A DNA stretch of 5,583 nt from Spirochaetota bacterium (lineage in GTDB: Bacteria; Spirochaetota; Spirochaetia; Treponematales; Rectinemataceae), in assembly GCA_023421875.1 (NCBI GenBank), contig JAEZSM010000178.1:1-5583 (forward strand), in the 5' to 3' direction. Below are positions 1 through 5,583 of the stretch, piece after piece. The notes under the pieces are model-generated. The model searched no databases, was not told where the DNA came from, and was given only the letters and a program-made list of their open reading frames with translations. A program made the translations under genes and the position numbers. The first letter of the stretch is position 1. Each line of letters begins with the position of its first letter.

Positions 1-29
1 ATATCGATGCCCGCGAAGAATTTCTCCAT
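1..29 (-). CDS. 5' end of a gene leaving the window; possible ASKHA-fold ATPase or sugar kinase
   Basis: Reading the minus strand from an ATG at 29-27 gives MEKFFAGID and then an incomplete codon beginning AT, so the next residue is I or M. The pattern 'F-A-G-I-D-I' at the extreme N-terminus is typical of the phosphate-1 strand of actin-fold (ASKHA) proteins such as FGGY sugar kinases and the 2-hydroxyacyl-CoA dehydratase activator family. This is inference from nine residues only. The start lies 15 bases downstream of the stop of the beta-CASP gene on the same strand, so the two are probably co-transcribed. A G-rich stretch (GGGGCGA, about 33-39) could act as a weak ribosome binding site. 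A second ATG at 33-31 in another frame gives a less family-like peptide. The function cannot be fixed from this fragment. Confidence 0.4.
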
Positions 30-44
30 ACATTCGCCCCGATC

Positions 45-1463
45 CTACGTCAATCTATACCGCTGGTTGGGCCTGGCTATTTCCACCGAAGACAAGCCGG
101 CACCCTGCAGTTTTTCCTTCATGGCATCCAAGGCCTTGGACTCGCCGTGAACCAGAAGTGTGCTCTTGAGAGTGCTTATATCGGTCTCGGAAAGCCAATC
201 CAGGGTTTCCTGCCAATCGGCATGGGCGGAAAAAGCATCGATGGTTTTTACATCGGCGGCTACCCGGTAGAAATCCCCATGGATCCTCACTTCCTTTACA
301 CCGTCCTTGATTCTGCGCCCCAGGGTCCCTTCGGCCATGTAGCCCACGATGAGGATCGTGTTTTGAGGGTTGGAAATATTGTGGATAAGATGATGCTGAA
401 TCCGTCCTACTTCACACATTCCATCCGCCGAAATGACAATCATCGACTCCTTAGCCGCGTTGAGAGCTTTAGAATCCTCCACGCTCCTGGAAAAATGCAG
501 GCTGGCGAAGCCGAAGGGATTTTTCGAGTGGGTCGTGAAGGCGTCGTGGGTTTCTTTGTCGTAGCATTCGGGATGGATGCGAAAAATGCCCGTCGCATCC
601 ACCGCCATGGGCGAATCCACCCAGATCGGGATGTCCGGAATCCTCCCCTTATCCAAAAGCAGGTGAAGGGTAAAAACCAGCTCTTGGGTCCGTTCCACCG
701 CGAAGGCTGGAATGATCACCTTGCCGCCTGCTTCCACCGTAGACCTGACAACCTGCGCCAGTCTTTCTATCGCATCGCTGGTATTCTCATGCAGCTTGTT
801 GCCGTAGGTGCTTTCCAGCACCAGGTGATCCACCCCATGCAGGTGTTCGGGGTCACGGATTATCGGCTTGTTCTTGCGCCCCAGGTCGCCCGAAAAACCT
901 AGCACCCGCTGTTCGCCGTTCCTGGCCTTGAGCGTCATTTTAACCAGCGCCGATCCGAGAATATGCCCCGCATCCAGGAACTCGATGCTCACGCCTTCCA
1001 GGACATTGATCGGCCTGCGATAATTGATGGTCACAAACTGCCCCATGGTTTTTACCACATCCAGGTCGTTATAGAGGGGCTTCCAGTCGAATTTTTCGTT
1101 TTTCTTGGCCGCCTGACGGGAGAGGTAGTCAGCGTCCCGGGCCTGAATATGGGCTGAATCCATCATGATGAGGTTAGCCAAGTCCCTCGTCGCCGAGGTG
1201 GCAAAGATGTTACCCTCAAAGCCCTTTTTGACCAGATAGGGCAGAAGCCCGCAGTGATCGTAGTGGGCATGGCTGAGCACCACCGCGTCTACCGAACTAG
1301 GCTCGATATCGCCCAGAAGAGCCCTGTTTTTCGCGTCAGATTCAGCTCGCCGACCCTGGAAGGCCCCGCAGTCTACGAGAATCCTCTTTCCTTCAAACTC
1401 CACCAGGTGTTTGGAGCCCGTTACCTCACCCGCTGCTCCCAGCGCTCTAATATAAATATCCAT
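45..1463 (-). CDS. Metallo-beta-lactamase/beta-CASP family RNA-processing exonuclease
   Basis: This 472-aa protein belongs to the beta-CASP branch of the metallo-beta-lactamase fold, the group containing CPSF-73 and the Thermus nuclease TTHA0252. Members use two zinc ions to cleave RNA in the cytoplasm. The N-terminus (MDIYIRALGAAGEVTGS) is the canonical first strand of the family. The zinc-ligand motif HAHYDH is at residues 65-70, further ligands are His167 in DAGHILGS and Asp193 in FSGDLG, beta-CASP motif A is Glu217 in LEST, motif B is His414 in FSAHAD, and motif C is His439 in LVHGE. The family blocks IPAFAVERTQEL (251-262), ADGMCEVGRIQHHL (346-359) and GYMAEGTLGRR (374-384) are also present, so every catalytic element looks intact. 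The frame stays open upstream to 1850, but that part is antisense to the next gene and matches nothing in the family, so the ATG at 1463 is chosen. There is no clear Shine-Dalgarno before it, while a TATAGT box sits six bases upstream. The exact RNA substrate cannot be told from sequence. Confidence 0.93.
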   Translation of the reverse strand: MDIYIRALGAAGEVTGSKHLVEFEGKRILVDCGAFQGRRAESDAKNRALLGDIEPSSVDAVVLSHAHYDHCGLLPYLVKKGFEGNIFATSATRDLANLIMMDSAHIQARDADYLSRQAAKKNEKFDWKPLYNDLDVVKTMGQFVTINYRRPINVLEGVSIEFLDAGHILGSALVKMTLKARNGEQRVLGFSGDLGRKNKPIIRDPEHLHGVDHLVLESTYGNKLHENTSDAIERLAQVVRSTVEAGGKVIIPAFAVERTQELVFTLHLLLDKGRIPDIPIWVDSPMAVDATGIFRIHPECYDKETHDAFTTHSKNPFGFASLHFSRSVEDSKALNAAKESMIVISADGMCEVGRIQHHLIHNISNPQNTILIVGYMAEGTLGRRIKDGVKEVRIHGDFYRVAADVKTIDAFSAHADWQETLDWLSETDISTLKSTLLVHGESKALDAMKEKLQGAGLSSVEIARPNQRYRLT

Positions 1464-1469
1464 AGGTAT

Positions 1470-1475
1470 ACTATA
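1470..1475 (-). promoter_or_regulatory. Candidate -10 box for the beta-CASP gene
   Basis: On the minus strand TATAGT (five of six matches to TATAAT) ends six bases before the ATG at 1463. Transcription starting about seven bases downstream of the box would begin at the A of the start codon, giving a leaderless mRNA. This fits the absence of a Shine-Dalgarno. No good -35 hexamer is visible at 16-18 bases (the 17-base position reads AAGTAC), so this is a tentative call. Confidence 0.4.
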
Positions 1476-1496
1476 ACACCGATCCTGCCTGCGTAC

Positions 1497-1526
1497 TTGC
1501 GGAATTTGCCTAACTCGGCATACTAT
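1497..1526 (+). promoter_or_regulatory. Candidate promoter for the rlmD-like/pyrBI unit
   Basis: TTGCGG at 1497-1502 and TACTAT at 1521-1526 are separated by 18 bases and resemble sigma-70 -35 and -10 hexamers. An overlapping alternative -10, CATACT at 1519-1524, gives a 16-base spacer. Either predicts a start near 1531-1533, only four to six bases before the ATG at 1537. No Shine-Dalgarno is present between the box and the ATG. This is pattern matching only. Confidence 0.4.
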
Positions 1527-1536
1527 CTTTTTCAGC

Positions 1537-2724
1537 ATGGCTGACCGGAGAACCTTGAATGTCGAAAAGCTCGCCTCGGGCGGGGACGGCATCGCGTTTT
1601 CCAACGGACAGGTTGTTTTCATCCCTTTCAGCATCCCAGGCGAGACCCTTCTCTGTGAAATCACCGAAGTAAATGCCGACTTTCTCAGGGCAGCCCCGCT
1701 AGAAATCCTTAACGCCTCTCCTGGGCGGATCGAAGCTCCCTGCCCACTCTTTGGCCGCTGCGGCGGCTGCAGCCTCCAGCATATAAAATATTCCCGGCAG
1801 TTGGAGCTTAAGGGGCAGATGTTCGCCGAATCCCTTGCCCGAACAGCCAAACTCCCGGGCCAGGAATTCAGCCTGCTGGCATCGGAACCCTACGCATACC
1901 GAAACCGAGTGGAGCTTCATGTCACCGCCGACCAGGGCTTCGGCTACATGGAAGGGGCTTCGGACAGAGCTCTCCGCGCTCCTGGCTGCCCAATTGCGGT
2001 CAAACCCATCTCGGACTGGCTCAAAACCCAGAACAGAAAGAGCAAGCCGGCCAAAGAACTTCAGGCCCGGATAGGACCAAAAGAACGCTTTGTCGTCTTT
2101 GCCCAGTCCAGCCCACCAGCCATAGAAGGGCTCGACGCGAAAGCCCAGGCTCTCGTCGGCGGCCGCAGGTATCGTTTTCCTTTGAGCCATTTTTTCCAGA
2201 GCAACCTTGCCATGACTGAGCTTTTAGTGGACAAGGCGCTCTTGGGTCTTTCAGGAACAAGGGCGCTGGATCTCTATGCTGGAGCAGGGCTTTTCGCCGC
2301 CGGCCTGGCCGAATCTTTCAGCGAGGTTACCTTGATCGAAAGCGACGCGCAGTCTCTGGAAGCAGCCCGGGAAAACGTCCGTGCAGGAAAAGCCCGTTTT
2401 GTCCCCACCGAGGTCGAGGAGTGGTTACGGGCCGAATCAGCCCGCTCGCGCCGAGGCCAGGGAGGGTCTTTTGACTGGGTCGTCGCCGATCCGCCCCGGA
2501 GCGGACTTTCCGCGGCCACCAGGCCATGGCTTAAAACCGCCCCCATAGGTGGATTGAGCTATGTCTCCTGCAACCATGCCACCATGGCCAGGGATCTGGG
2601 CGATCTCTGCTCTTCAGGCTGGCGTATCGAATCCCTCGATGTATTCGATTTTTATCCACAGACAGGACATATTGAAGCGCTGGCGCGCCTTGCGCCGCCC
2701 AAAGCCCTTAGCAGAGGAGGCTAG
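1537..2724 (+). CDS. RlmD/TrmA-family Fe-S 23S rRNA (uracil-C5)-methyltransferase
   Basis: This 395-aa protein is a class I RNA m5U methyltransferase that transfers a methyl group from S-adenosylmethionine to C5 of a uridine in RNA, most likely 23S rRNA. Residues 1-62 resemble a TRAM RNA-binding domain. Cys69, Cys75 and Cys78 (CPLFGRCGGC) with Cys151 (APGCP) form the usual [4Fe-4S] site of RlmC/RlmD enzymes. The Rossmann methyltransferase domain shows FFQSN (219-223), DLYAGAGLFA (245-254) for SAM binding, DPPRSG (318-323), the nucleophile Cys345 in SCNHATMARDL, and the terminal FYPQTGHIEAL (372-382) with the probable general base Glu380. The catalytic loop has His where SCNP is usual. The protein is somewhat shorter than E. 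coli RlmD, with a reduced central region. Whether it modifies U1939, U747 or both (RlmCD-like) cannot be decided here, so no gene symbol is given. It is first in a two-gene unit with pyrBI, whose ATG follows its stop by one base. Confidence 0.92.
   Translation: MADRRTLNVEKLASGGDGIAFSNGQVVFIPFSIPGETLLCEITEVNADFLRAAPLEILNASPGRIEAPCPLFGRCGGCSLQHIKYSRQLELKGQMFAESLARTAKLPGQEFSLLASEPYAYRNRVELHVTADQGFGYMEGASDRALRAPGCPIAVKPISDWLKTQNRKSKPAKELQARIGPKERFVVFAQSSPPAIEGLDAKAQALVGGRRYRFPLSHFFQSNLAMTELLVDKALLGLSGTRALDLYAGAGLFAAGLAESFSEVTLIESDAQSLEAARENVRAGKARFVPTEVEEWLRAESARSRRGQGGSFDWVVADPPRSGLSAATRPWLKTAPIGGLSYVSCNHATMARDLGDLCSSGWRIESLDVFDFYPQTGHIEALARLAPPKALSRGG
2714..2720 (+). promoter_or_regulatory. Strong ribosome binding site that fixes the pyrBI start
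   Basis: GAGGAGG lies five bases before the ATG at 2726 and within the last codons of the upstream methyltransferase gene. It settles the start against the longer open frame that reaches back to 2561, and suggests translation of pyrBI within the upstream gene's transcript. It contrasts with the two genes that open transcripts at 1463 and 1537, which lack such a site. Confidence 0.85.
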
Positions 2725-2725
2725 A

Positions 2726-4306
2726 ATGAAACGAAGCGGACCATTTAAAGGAAGAACGATTTCCGTGGTCAACGATCTGTCCTTGGACGAGCAGCGGTAT
2801 CTATATCGCAAGTCCCGGGAGCTCAAAACCCTCGCCATGAGCAGCGGCGACTGCAGCGCCTTTAAGATCAACGATCTGGACTATCAGGTGTACCTCATTT
2901 TCATGGAGGACTCAACCCGAACCAGAGAATCCTTCCGCAACGCCGCCAAATTCCTGGGCTGCAGGACCAACGTCTTCGACGCAGCCTCCAGTTCCTTCAA
3001 CAAAAACGAGTCCATCACCGACGCGGTGAAAATGCTCTATGGCTATTCGGCCGATTCCTGCTTCGTCATGCGCACCAAGATGGAGGGAGCCTGCCGCTGG
3101 CTCGAGCAAGCCCTTTCCCGCTACGCCGAGCTGTCGGGCAAACCCCGGCCTGGCTTTATCAACGGTGGTGACGGAAAGCACGAACACCCCACCCAGGAAC
3201 TTTTAGATGAGTTTTCCTTTCTCGAGCACATGGAGTGGAAAGAAGACCACATCCACTTGGCCCTGACCGGCGATCTCTACCATGGCCGCACCATCCACTC
3301 CAAGGCCGACGGCCTACGAATCTTCAAAACCGTCGAGGTCGACCTCATAGCGCCGGAACTTCTGTCCATGCCCTCGTATTACGTTGAAAAAATGAAGGAC
3401 AACGGCTTCTCGGTTCGAATCTTCGAGTCCCTAGACGAGTACCTGGCCTCGGGTACGGTTGCTCCCATCTGGTATTTCACCCGCCTTCAGCTCGAGCGGA
3501 TGGGAGAATCGGTGCTTGAGCGGGCGCCCAGCCTACGGCGCAGCGTAACCTTCCGAAAGGATATGCTGGGACTTCTACCCGAAGGCACTCGTTTCTATCA
3601 TCCCCTTCCCAGGGACCGGATGCATCCCACAATTCCTCCCTTCCTGGACGACCTGCCCCTGAACGGCTGGGACGCCCAGTCCGCCAACGGCTACTGGACC
3701 AGAATTGTTGAGATCGGCATGGTCTCTGGTCTACTGGGTCAGGACTTTGAAGGCGCCTTCGCCATGGAACCCGAGATTGTCGAGGATTTTATTCTGGAAA
3801 CCCAGGTTGAGGAGCATCGAAAACCGGAATACAAGGTGGGTATCAAGCCTGTCGAGGAGGGTATCGTCATCGATCACATAGCCTCCGGACAGCCGGTTGA
3901 GGACATCTGGAGCAACATCGAAGCGGTGCGGAAAATTCTCAAGCTCAACGTGCGCTCCAGCCAGGGTGTCTACCACTCCTTCAAGGGACCTGAGGTGTAC
4001 AAGGGGATAATCTCTCTGCCCGACATTACCAGTTTTGGAGAAAAGGATCTGAAGAAGCTGTCGGCCATCGCTCCAGGCTGCACCCTCAATCTGATCAGAA
4101 ATTCCAAAGTGGCTAAGAAATTCCGACTCTCCATGCCTCCCAGGATCTACGGTTTCGACGAAATATCCTGCAAGAACGAAAACTGCATATCCAACCCCAA
4201 GCACAACGAAGGCGTCCCCACCGAATTCCTGCGCAAGTCCGGCTCCACCTTCGTGTGCCGCTACTGCGAGAAGGAACATAACTTCAGGGAGATCTGGGAT
4301 ATTTAA
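2726..4306 (+). CDS. pyrBI: Aspartate carbamoyltransferase, fused catalytic and regulatory chains
   Basis: This 526-aa protein catalyses the committed step of de novo UMP synthesis, carbamoyl phosphate plus L-aspartate to carbamoyl-aspartate, in the cytoplasm. Residues 1 to about 345 are the PyrB part: carbamoyl-phosphate motif STRTR (63-67), the Ser90/Lys93 loop, HPTQ (154-157), GDLYHGRTIHS (182-192) with Arg188, TRLQLER (252-258) with Arg253 for aspartate, and HPLPR (292-296). After a short linker, residues from about 370 form the PyrI part: the allosteric nucleotide-binding segment around VIDHI (381-385) and a zinc domain with Cys482, Cys487, Cys511 and Cys514 in the C-x4-C and C-x2-C spacing of E. 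coli PyrI. In E. coli these are separate subunits; fused chains are known from Thermotoga maritima and treponemes. Oddities are R-T-K where most ATCases have R-H-P (residues 116-118) and a roughly nine-residue insertion before HPTQ. Feedback by CTP/ATP is likely but inferred. The start is fixed by GAGGAGG. No pyrimidine attenuator is visible upstream. Confidence 0.95.
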   Translation: MKRSGPFKGRTISVVNDLSLDEQRYLYRKSRELKTLAMSSGDCSAFKINDLDYQVYLIFMEDSTRTRESFRNAAKFLGCRTNVFDAASSSFNKNESITDAVKMLYGYSADSCFVMRTKMEGACRWLEQALSRYAELSGKPRPGFINGGDGKHEHPTQELLDEFSFLEHMEWKEDHIHLALTGDLYHGRTIHSKADGLRIFKTVEVDLIAPELLSMPSYYVEKMKDNGFSVRIFESLDEYLASGTVAPIWYFTRLQLERMGESVLERAPSLRRSVTFRKDMLGLLPEGTRFYHPLPRDRMHPTIPPFLDDLPLNGWDAQSANGYWTRIVEIGMVSGLLGQDFEGAFAMEPEIVEDFILETQVEEHRKPEYKVGIKPVEEGIVIDHIASGQPVEDIWSNIEAVRKILKLNVRSSQGVYHSFKGPEVYKGIISLPDITSFGEKDLKKLSAIAPGCTLNLIRNSKVAKKFRLSMPPRIYGFDEISCKNENCISNPKHNEGVPTEFLRKSGSTFVCRYCEKEHNFREIWDI

Positions 4307-4331
4307 GAAGGAAATTTCAGTTTAAAAAGTA

Positions 4332-4362
4332 GCGCCGGGTCGAAAGCCCGGCGTATTTTTTT
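4332..4362. terminator. Rho-independent terminator between convergent genes, probably bidirectional
   Basis: CGCCGGG at 4333-4339 pairs perfectly with CCCGGCG at 4347-4353 around a seven-base loop, with a possible extra G-T pair at 4332/4354. On the plus strand it is followed by TA and seven T residues (4356-4362), ending the pyrBI transcript. On the minus strand the stem is followed by TACTTTTT, so it can also serve the rlmB-like gene, whose stop codon is at 4374-4376. It fills the gap between the two stop codons, and the rest of that gap holds nothing else recognisable. Confidence 0.85.
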
Positions 4363-4373
4363 CCTGCGGTTTT

Positions 4374-5108
4374 TTATCCCCGGCGTGAACGCCTGAACTC
4401 GTGCATGAGGATCGCTGCCGCCACCGATACGTTGAGCGAGTCCACATGACCCTGCATTGGAATGGAAACCAGGCTGTCCACCCGTTCGGCAAGGAGACGG
4501 GATAAACCCTCCCCCTCGTTGCCCAGAACGAGGCAGGAACGCTGGGCAAATTCACAGTCCTCGACAGCCTCGCCCCCCATCTCGGCCCCGTAGGTCCAGA
4601 ATCCGGCTTTCTTGATTTTAGCCAGGGCGTCGGCCAGATTCTGTAATGTCACAAGGGGCACCCAGGCCGAGGCGCCGGCGCTTGCCCTGGCCACGGCGTC
4701 GCTCATGGGCGAAGCCCTTCTCGCGGGCACTACGACAAAGTAGGCGCCGAAGGCGTCGGCGGAACGCAGGATCGCCCCCAGGTTCTGGGGGTCTTCGATA
4801 TGATCCAGCATCAGCACGAGGCTGGTTGCCGGCGCCTCGGCCAGCAGCTCGTCCAGACCTGCCTTCGACCCGGCATCCAGGTCGGAGCAGTGTAGAATAA
4901 TCCCCTTGTTGTCGGGGTCGATGGCGTCCAGTGATTCCTGGCTCGCTTTTTGAAGAGGAATTCTGTTTTTTACGGCAAGATCGAGAATGTCCCGGACCCG
5001 TGGACCTTTGCGCTTCGCGTCCTGGCCTTCGGCCACTAGGAGGCTGCAGCCGCTTCCGCCTTTTCGCAGCTGTTCTAGAATGCCGTGCAGACCTGAGATG
5101 TAGCTCAT
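4374..5108 (-). CDS. rlmB: TrmH/SpoU-family 23S rRNA (guanosine-2'-O)-methyltransferase, RlmB-like
   Basis: This 244-aa protein is a SPOUT-class methyltransferase that uses S-adenosylmethionine to methylate a ribose 2'-OH. Length and motifs fit RlmB, which modifies G2251 in the peptidyl-transferase P loop of 23S rRNA. The N-terminal substrate-binding domain begins with ISGLHGILEQL, equivalent to the usual 'I-x-G-x-x-P-V-x-E-x-L' opening, with the conserved proline replaced. Motif 1 is LDHIEDPQNLGAILRSADAF (101-120) with Asn109 and Arg115, followed by ASAGAS (142-147). Motif 2 is LVLGNEGEGLSR (193-204) and motif 3 is SIPMQGHVDSLNVSVAAAIL (215-234), the last two forming the trefoil-knot cofactor site. 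The ATG at 5108 matches the family start. It lies four bases after the stop of the upstream kinase-like/BON gene and has no obvious Shine-Dalgarno, which suggests translational coupling. The motifs are sure for TrmH/RlmB. The exact target nucleotide is inference, as other 2'-O-methyltransferases share them. Confidence 0.9.
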   Translation of the reverse strand: MSYISGLHGILEQLRKGGSGCSLLVAEGQDAKRKGPRVRDILDLAVKNRIPLQKASQESLDAIDPDNKGIILHCSDLDAGSKAGLDELLAEAPATSLVLMLDHIEDPQNLGAILRSADAFGAYFVVVPARRASPMSDAVARASAGASAWVPLVTLQNLADALAKIKKAGFWTYGAEMGGEAVEDCEFAQRSCLVLGNEGEGLSRLLAERVDSLVSIPMQGHVDSLNVSVAAAILMHEFRRSRRG

Positions 5109-5112
5109 CGGA

Positions 5113-5583
5113 TCAGGGCATTACCGTAAATTCTTGGACAAGCTGTATCGCACTCTCCACCTGCTTGACCCCGGAAACATCGTGGGCGGCGTTGAGCGCC
5201 GAGTCGATGGAGGACTGGGCGTTCGCCACGCCGTGCAGCACCACCGATCCCCGCTCCACTGTCGCTTCCAGAAAATGAACTGGAATCTTCCTGCCGTAAA
5301 TAATCTCGGTGACCACGTTCTGGGCCAGCACGAGGTCGGCGATCTTCTGCACCCCCGCCTCTTCCTTTTCCTTATCGATATAGACCTTGCGCAGAGAATC
5401 GATGGCCACGGCAGCATGGGCTGGATCGGTGCTCCCAGTGTTGATTGTCAGATCGTACTCTCTTGCATCAATCCAGTTGGTCGAGAAAAAGTACTTGTGA
5501 AAGCCTCCCCGGTCGTGATCGCTCTCCTCGAGGATCTGCAGCGCCCGCTTGTTGTCACATTCGTAAAGTTTTTTAGCCCGCTC
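5113..5583 (-). CDS. Cytidylate-kinase-like domain fused to a C-terminal BON domain (5' end outside window)
   Basis: The frame is open from the window edge to a TGA at 5115-5113, giving 156 residues without the N-terminus. A GTG at 5409 could be mistaken for the start of a short BON protein, but coding clearly continues upstream of it. Visible residues 1 to about 60 match the C-terminal part of the cytidylate-kinase-like P-loop family (AAA_26 type): ERAKKLYECDNKRA, then a HKYFFSTNW segment (29-37) and the conserved end REYDLTINTG (41-50). The Walker A loop would lie outside the window. Residues from about 77 to 149 look like a BON domain, with the ATVERGSVVLHGVA strand pair (107-120) and HDVSGVKQVES (134-144). 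BON domains usually occur in exported or membrane-associated proteins, so attachment to a nucleotide-kinase-like domain is unusual. No membrane segment is visible in this part. The gene is directly upstream of the rlmB-like gene. The kinase assignment is recognition from a fragment, and activity on CMP is not implied. Confidence 0.75.
   Translation of the reverse strand, partial: ERAKKLYECDNKRALQILEESDHDRGGFHKYFFSTNWIDAREYDLTINTGSTDPAHAAVAIDSLRKVYIDKEKEEAGVQKIADLVLAQNVVTEIIYGRKIPVHFLEATVERGSVVLHGVANAQSSIDSALNAAHDVSGVKQVESAIQLVQEFTVMP

Noticed and set aside
147..902. 251-codon plus-strand open frame
   Set aside because: It is entirely antisense to the beta-CASP gene, whose zinc and beta-CASP motifs establish the true coding strand. 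The translation shows no recognisable domain.
1464..1480. Near-palindrome around GTATAC as an operator
   Set aside because: The symmetry is short and imperfect and is explained as well by the AT-rich -10 box. No second copy was seen.
1464..1850. N-terminal extension of about 129 codons on the beta-CASP gene
   Set aside because: It runs antisense through the well-supported methyltransferase gene, has no family-like content, and the ATG at 1463 gives the canonical N-terminus.
2561..2725. Longer start for pyrBI at 2561
   Set aside because: This part overlaps the end of the methyltransferase gene in another frame, including its catalytic motif. The GAGGAGG site and the family N-terminus point to 2726.
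3731..4279. 182-codon minus-strand open frame
   Set aside because: It is antisense to the PyrI part of pyrBI, where the zinc cysteines and PyrI motifs are clear. Long shadow frames are expected in GC-rich coding DNA.
5113..5409. Stand-alone 98-residue BON protein starting at GTG 5409
   Set aside because: The same frame stays open to the window edge and encodes a recognisable cytidylate-kinase-like C-terminus, so the GTG is an internal valine.
1..5583. CRISPR array, insertion sequence, tRNA or riboswitch
   Set aside because: No spaced direct repeats, transposase motifs, terminal inverted repeats, cloverleaf or known aptamer pattern were seen. Nearly all of the window is housekeeping coding sequence.

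Overview
The window reads as an ordinary, gene-dense stretch of a bacterial chromosome, moderately GC-rich by eye. It has no sign of mobile DNA, CRISPR, phage or RNA genes. The best taxonomic clue is a single-chain fusion of the catalytic and regulatory subunits of aspartate carbamoyltransferase (PyrB-PyrI). That architecture is known from Thermotoga and from Treponema-type spirochaetes. With the base composition and the neighbours, I lean to a GC-rich member of the Spirochaetota, with only moderate confidence because no marker RNA or signature gene is present.

Layout from left to right. (1) Minus strand, 1-29: the first codons of a gene leaving the window, possibly an actin-fold (ASKHA) ATPase or sugar kinase. 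(2) Minus strand, 45-1463: a metallo-beta-lactamase/beta-CASP protein of the RNA-processing exonuclease type, 472 aa. (3) 1464-1536: a 73-base divergent intergenic region with promoter-like elements very close to both start codons. (4) Plus strand, 1537-2724: a TrmA/RlmD-type Fe-S uracil-C5 RNA methyltransferase, 395 aa. (5) Plus strand, 2726-4306: fused PyrBI, 526 aa, one base after the previous stop and led by a strong GAGGAGG ribosome binding site. (6) 4332-4362: a compact GC-rich hairpin followed by a T run, separating the two convergent transcription units and probably working in both directions. (7) Minus strand, 4374-5108: a TrmH/SpoU-family rRNA 2'-O-methyltransferase, RlmB-like, 244 aa. 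(8) Minus strand, 5113-5583: the C-terminal part of a protein that joins the end of a cytidylate-kinase-like domain to a BON domain, cut by the window edge and directly upstream of the rlmB-like gene.

Most of the genes concern RNA metabolism (an RNA nuclease and two rRNA methyltransferases) and pyrimidine nucleotide supply (ATCase and a cytidylate-kinase-like protein). That shared theme may reflect housekeeping co-localisation rather than one system. I see no convincing new multi-gene system. The most unusual items are the kinase-like/BON domain fusion, the PyrBI fusion with its atypical carbamoyl-phosphate loop, and the apparently leaderless divergent gene pair.
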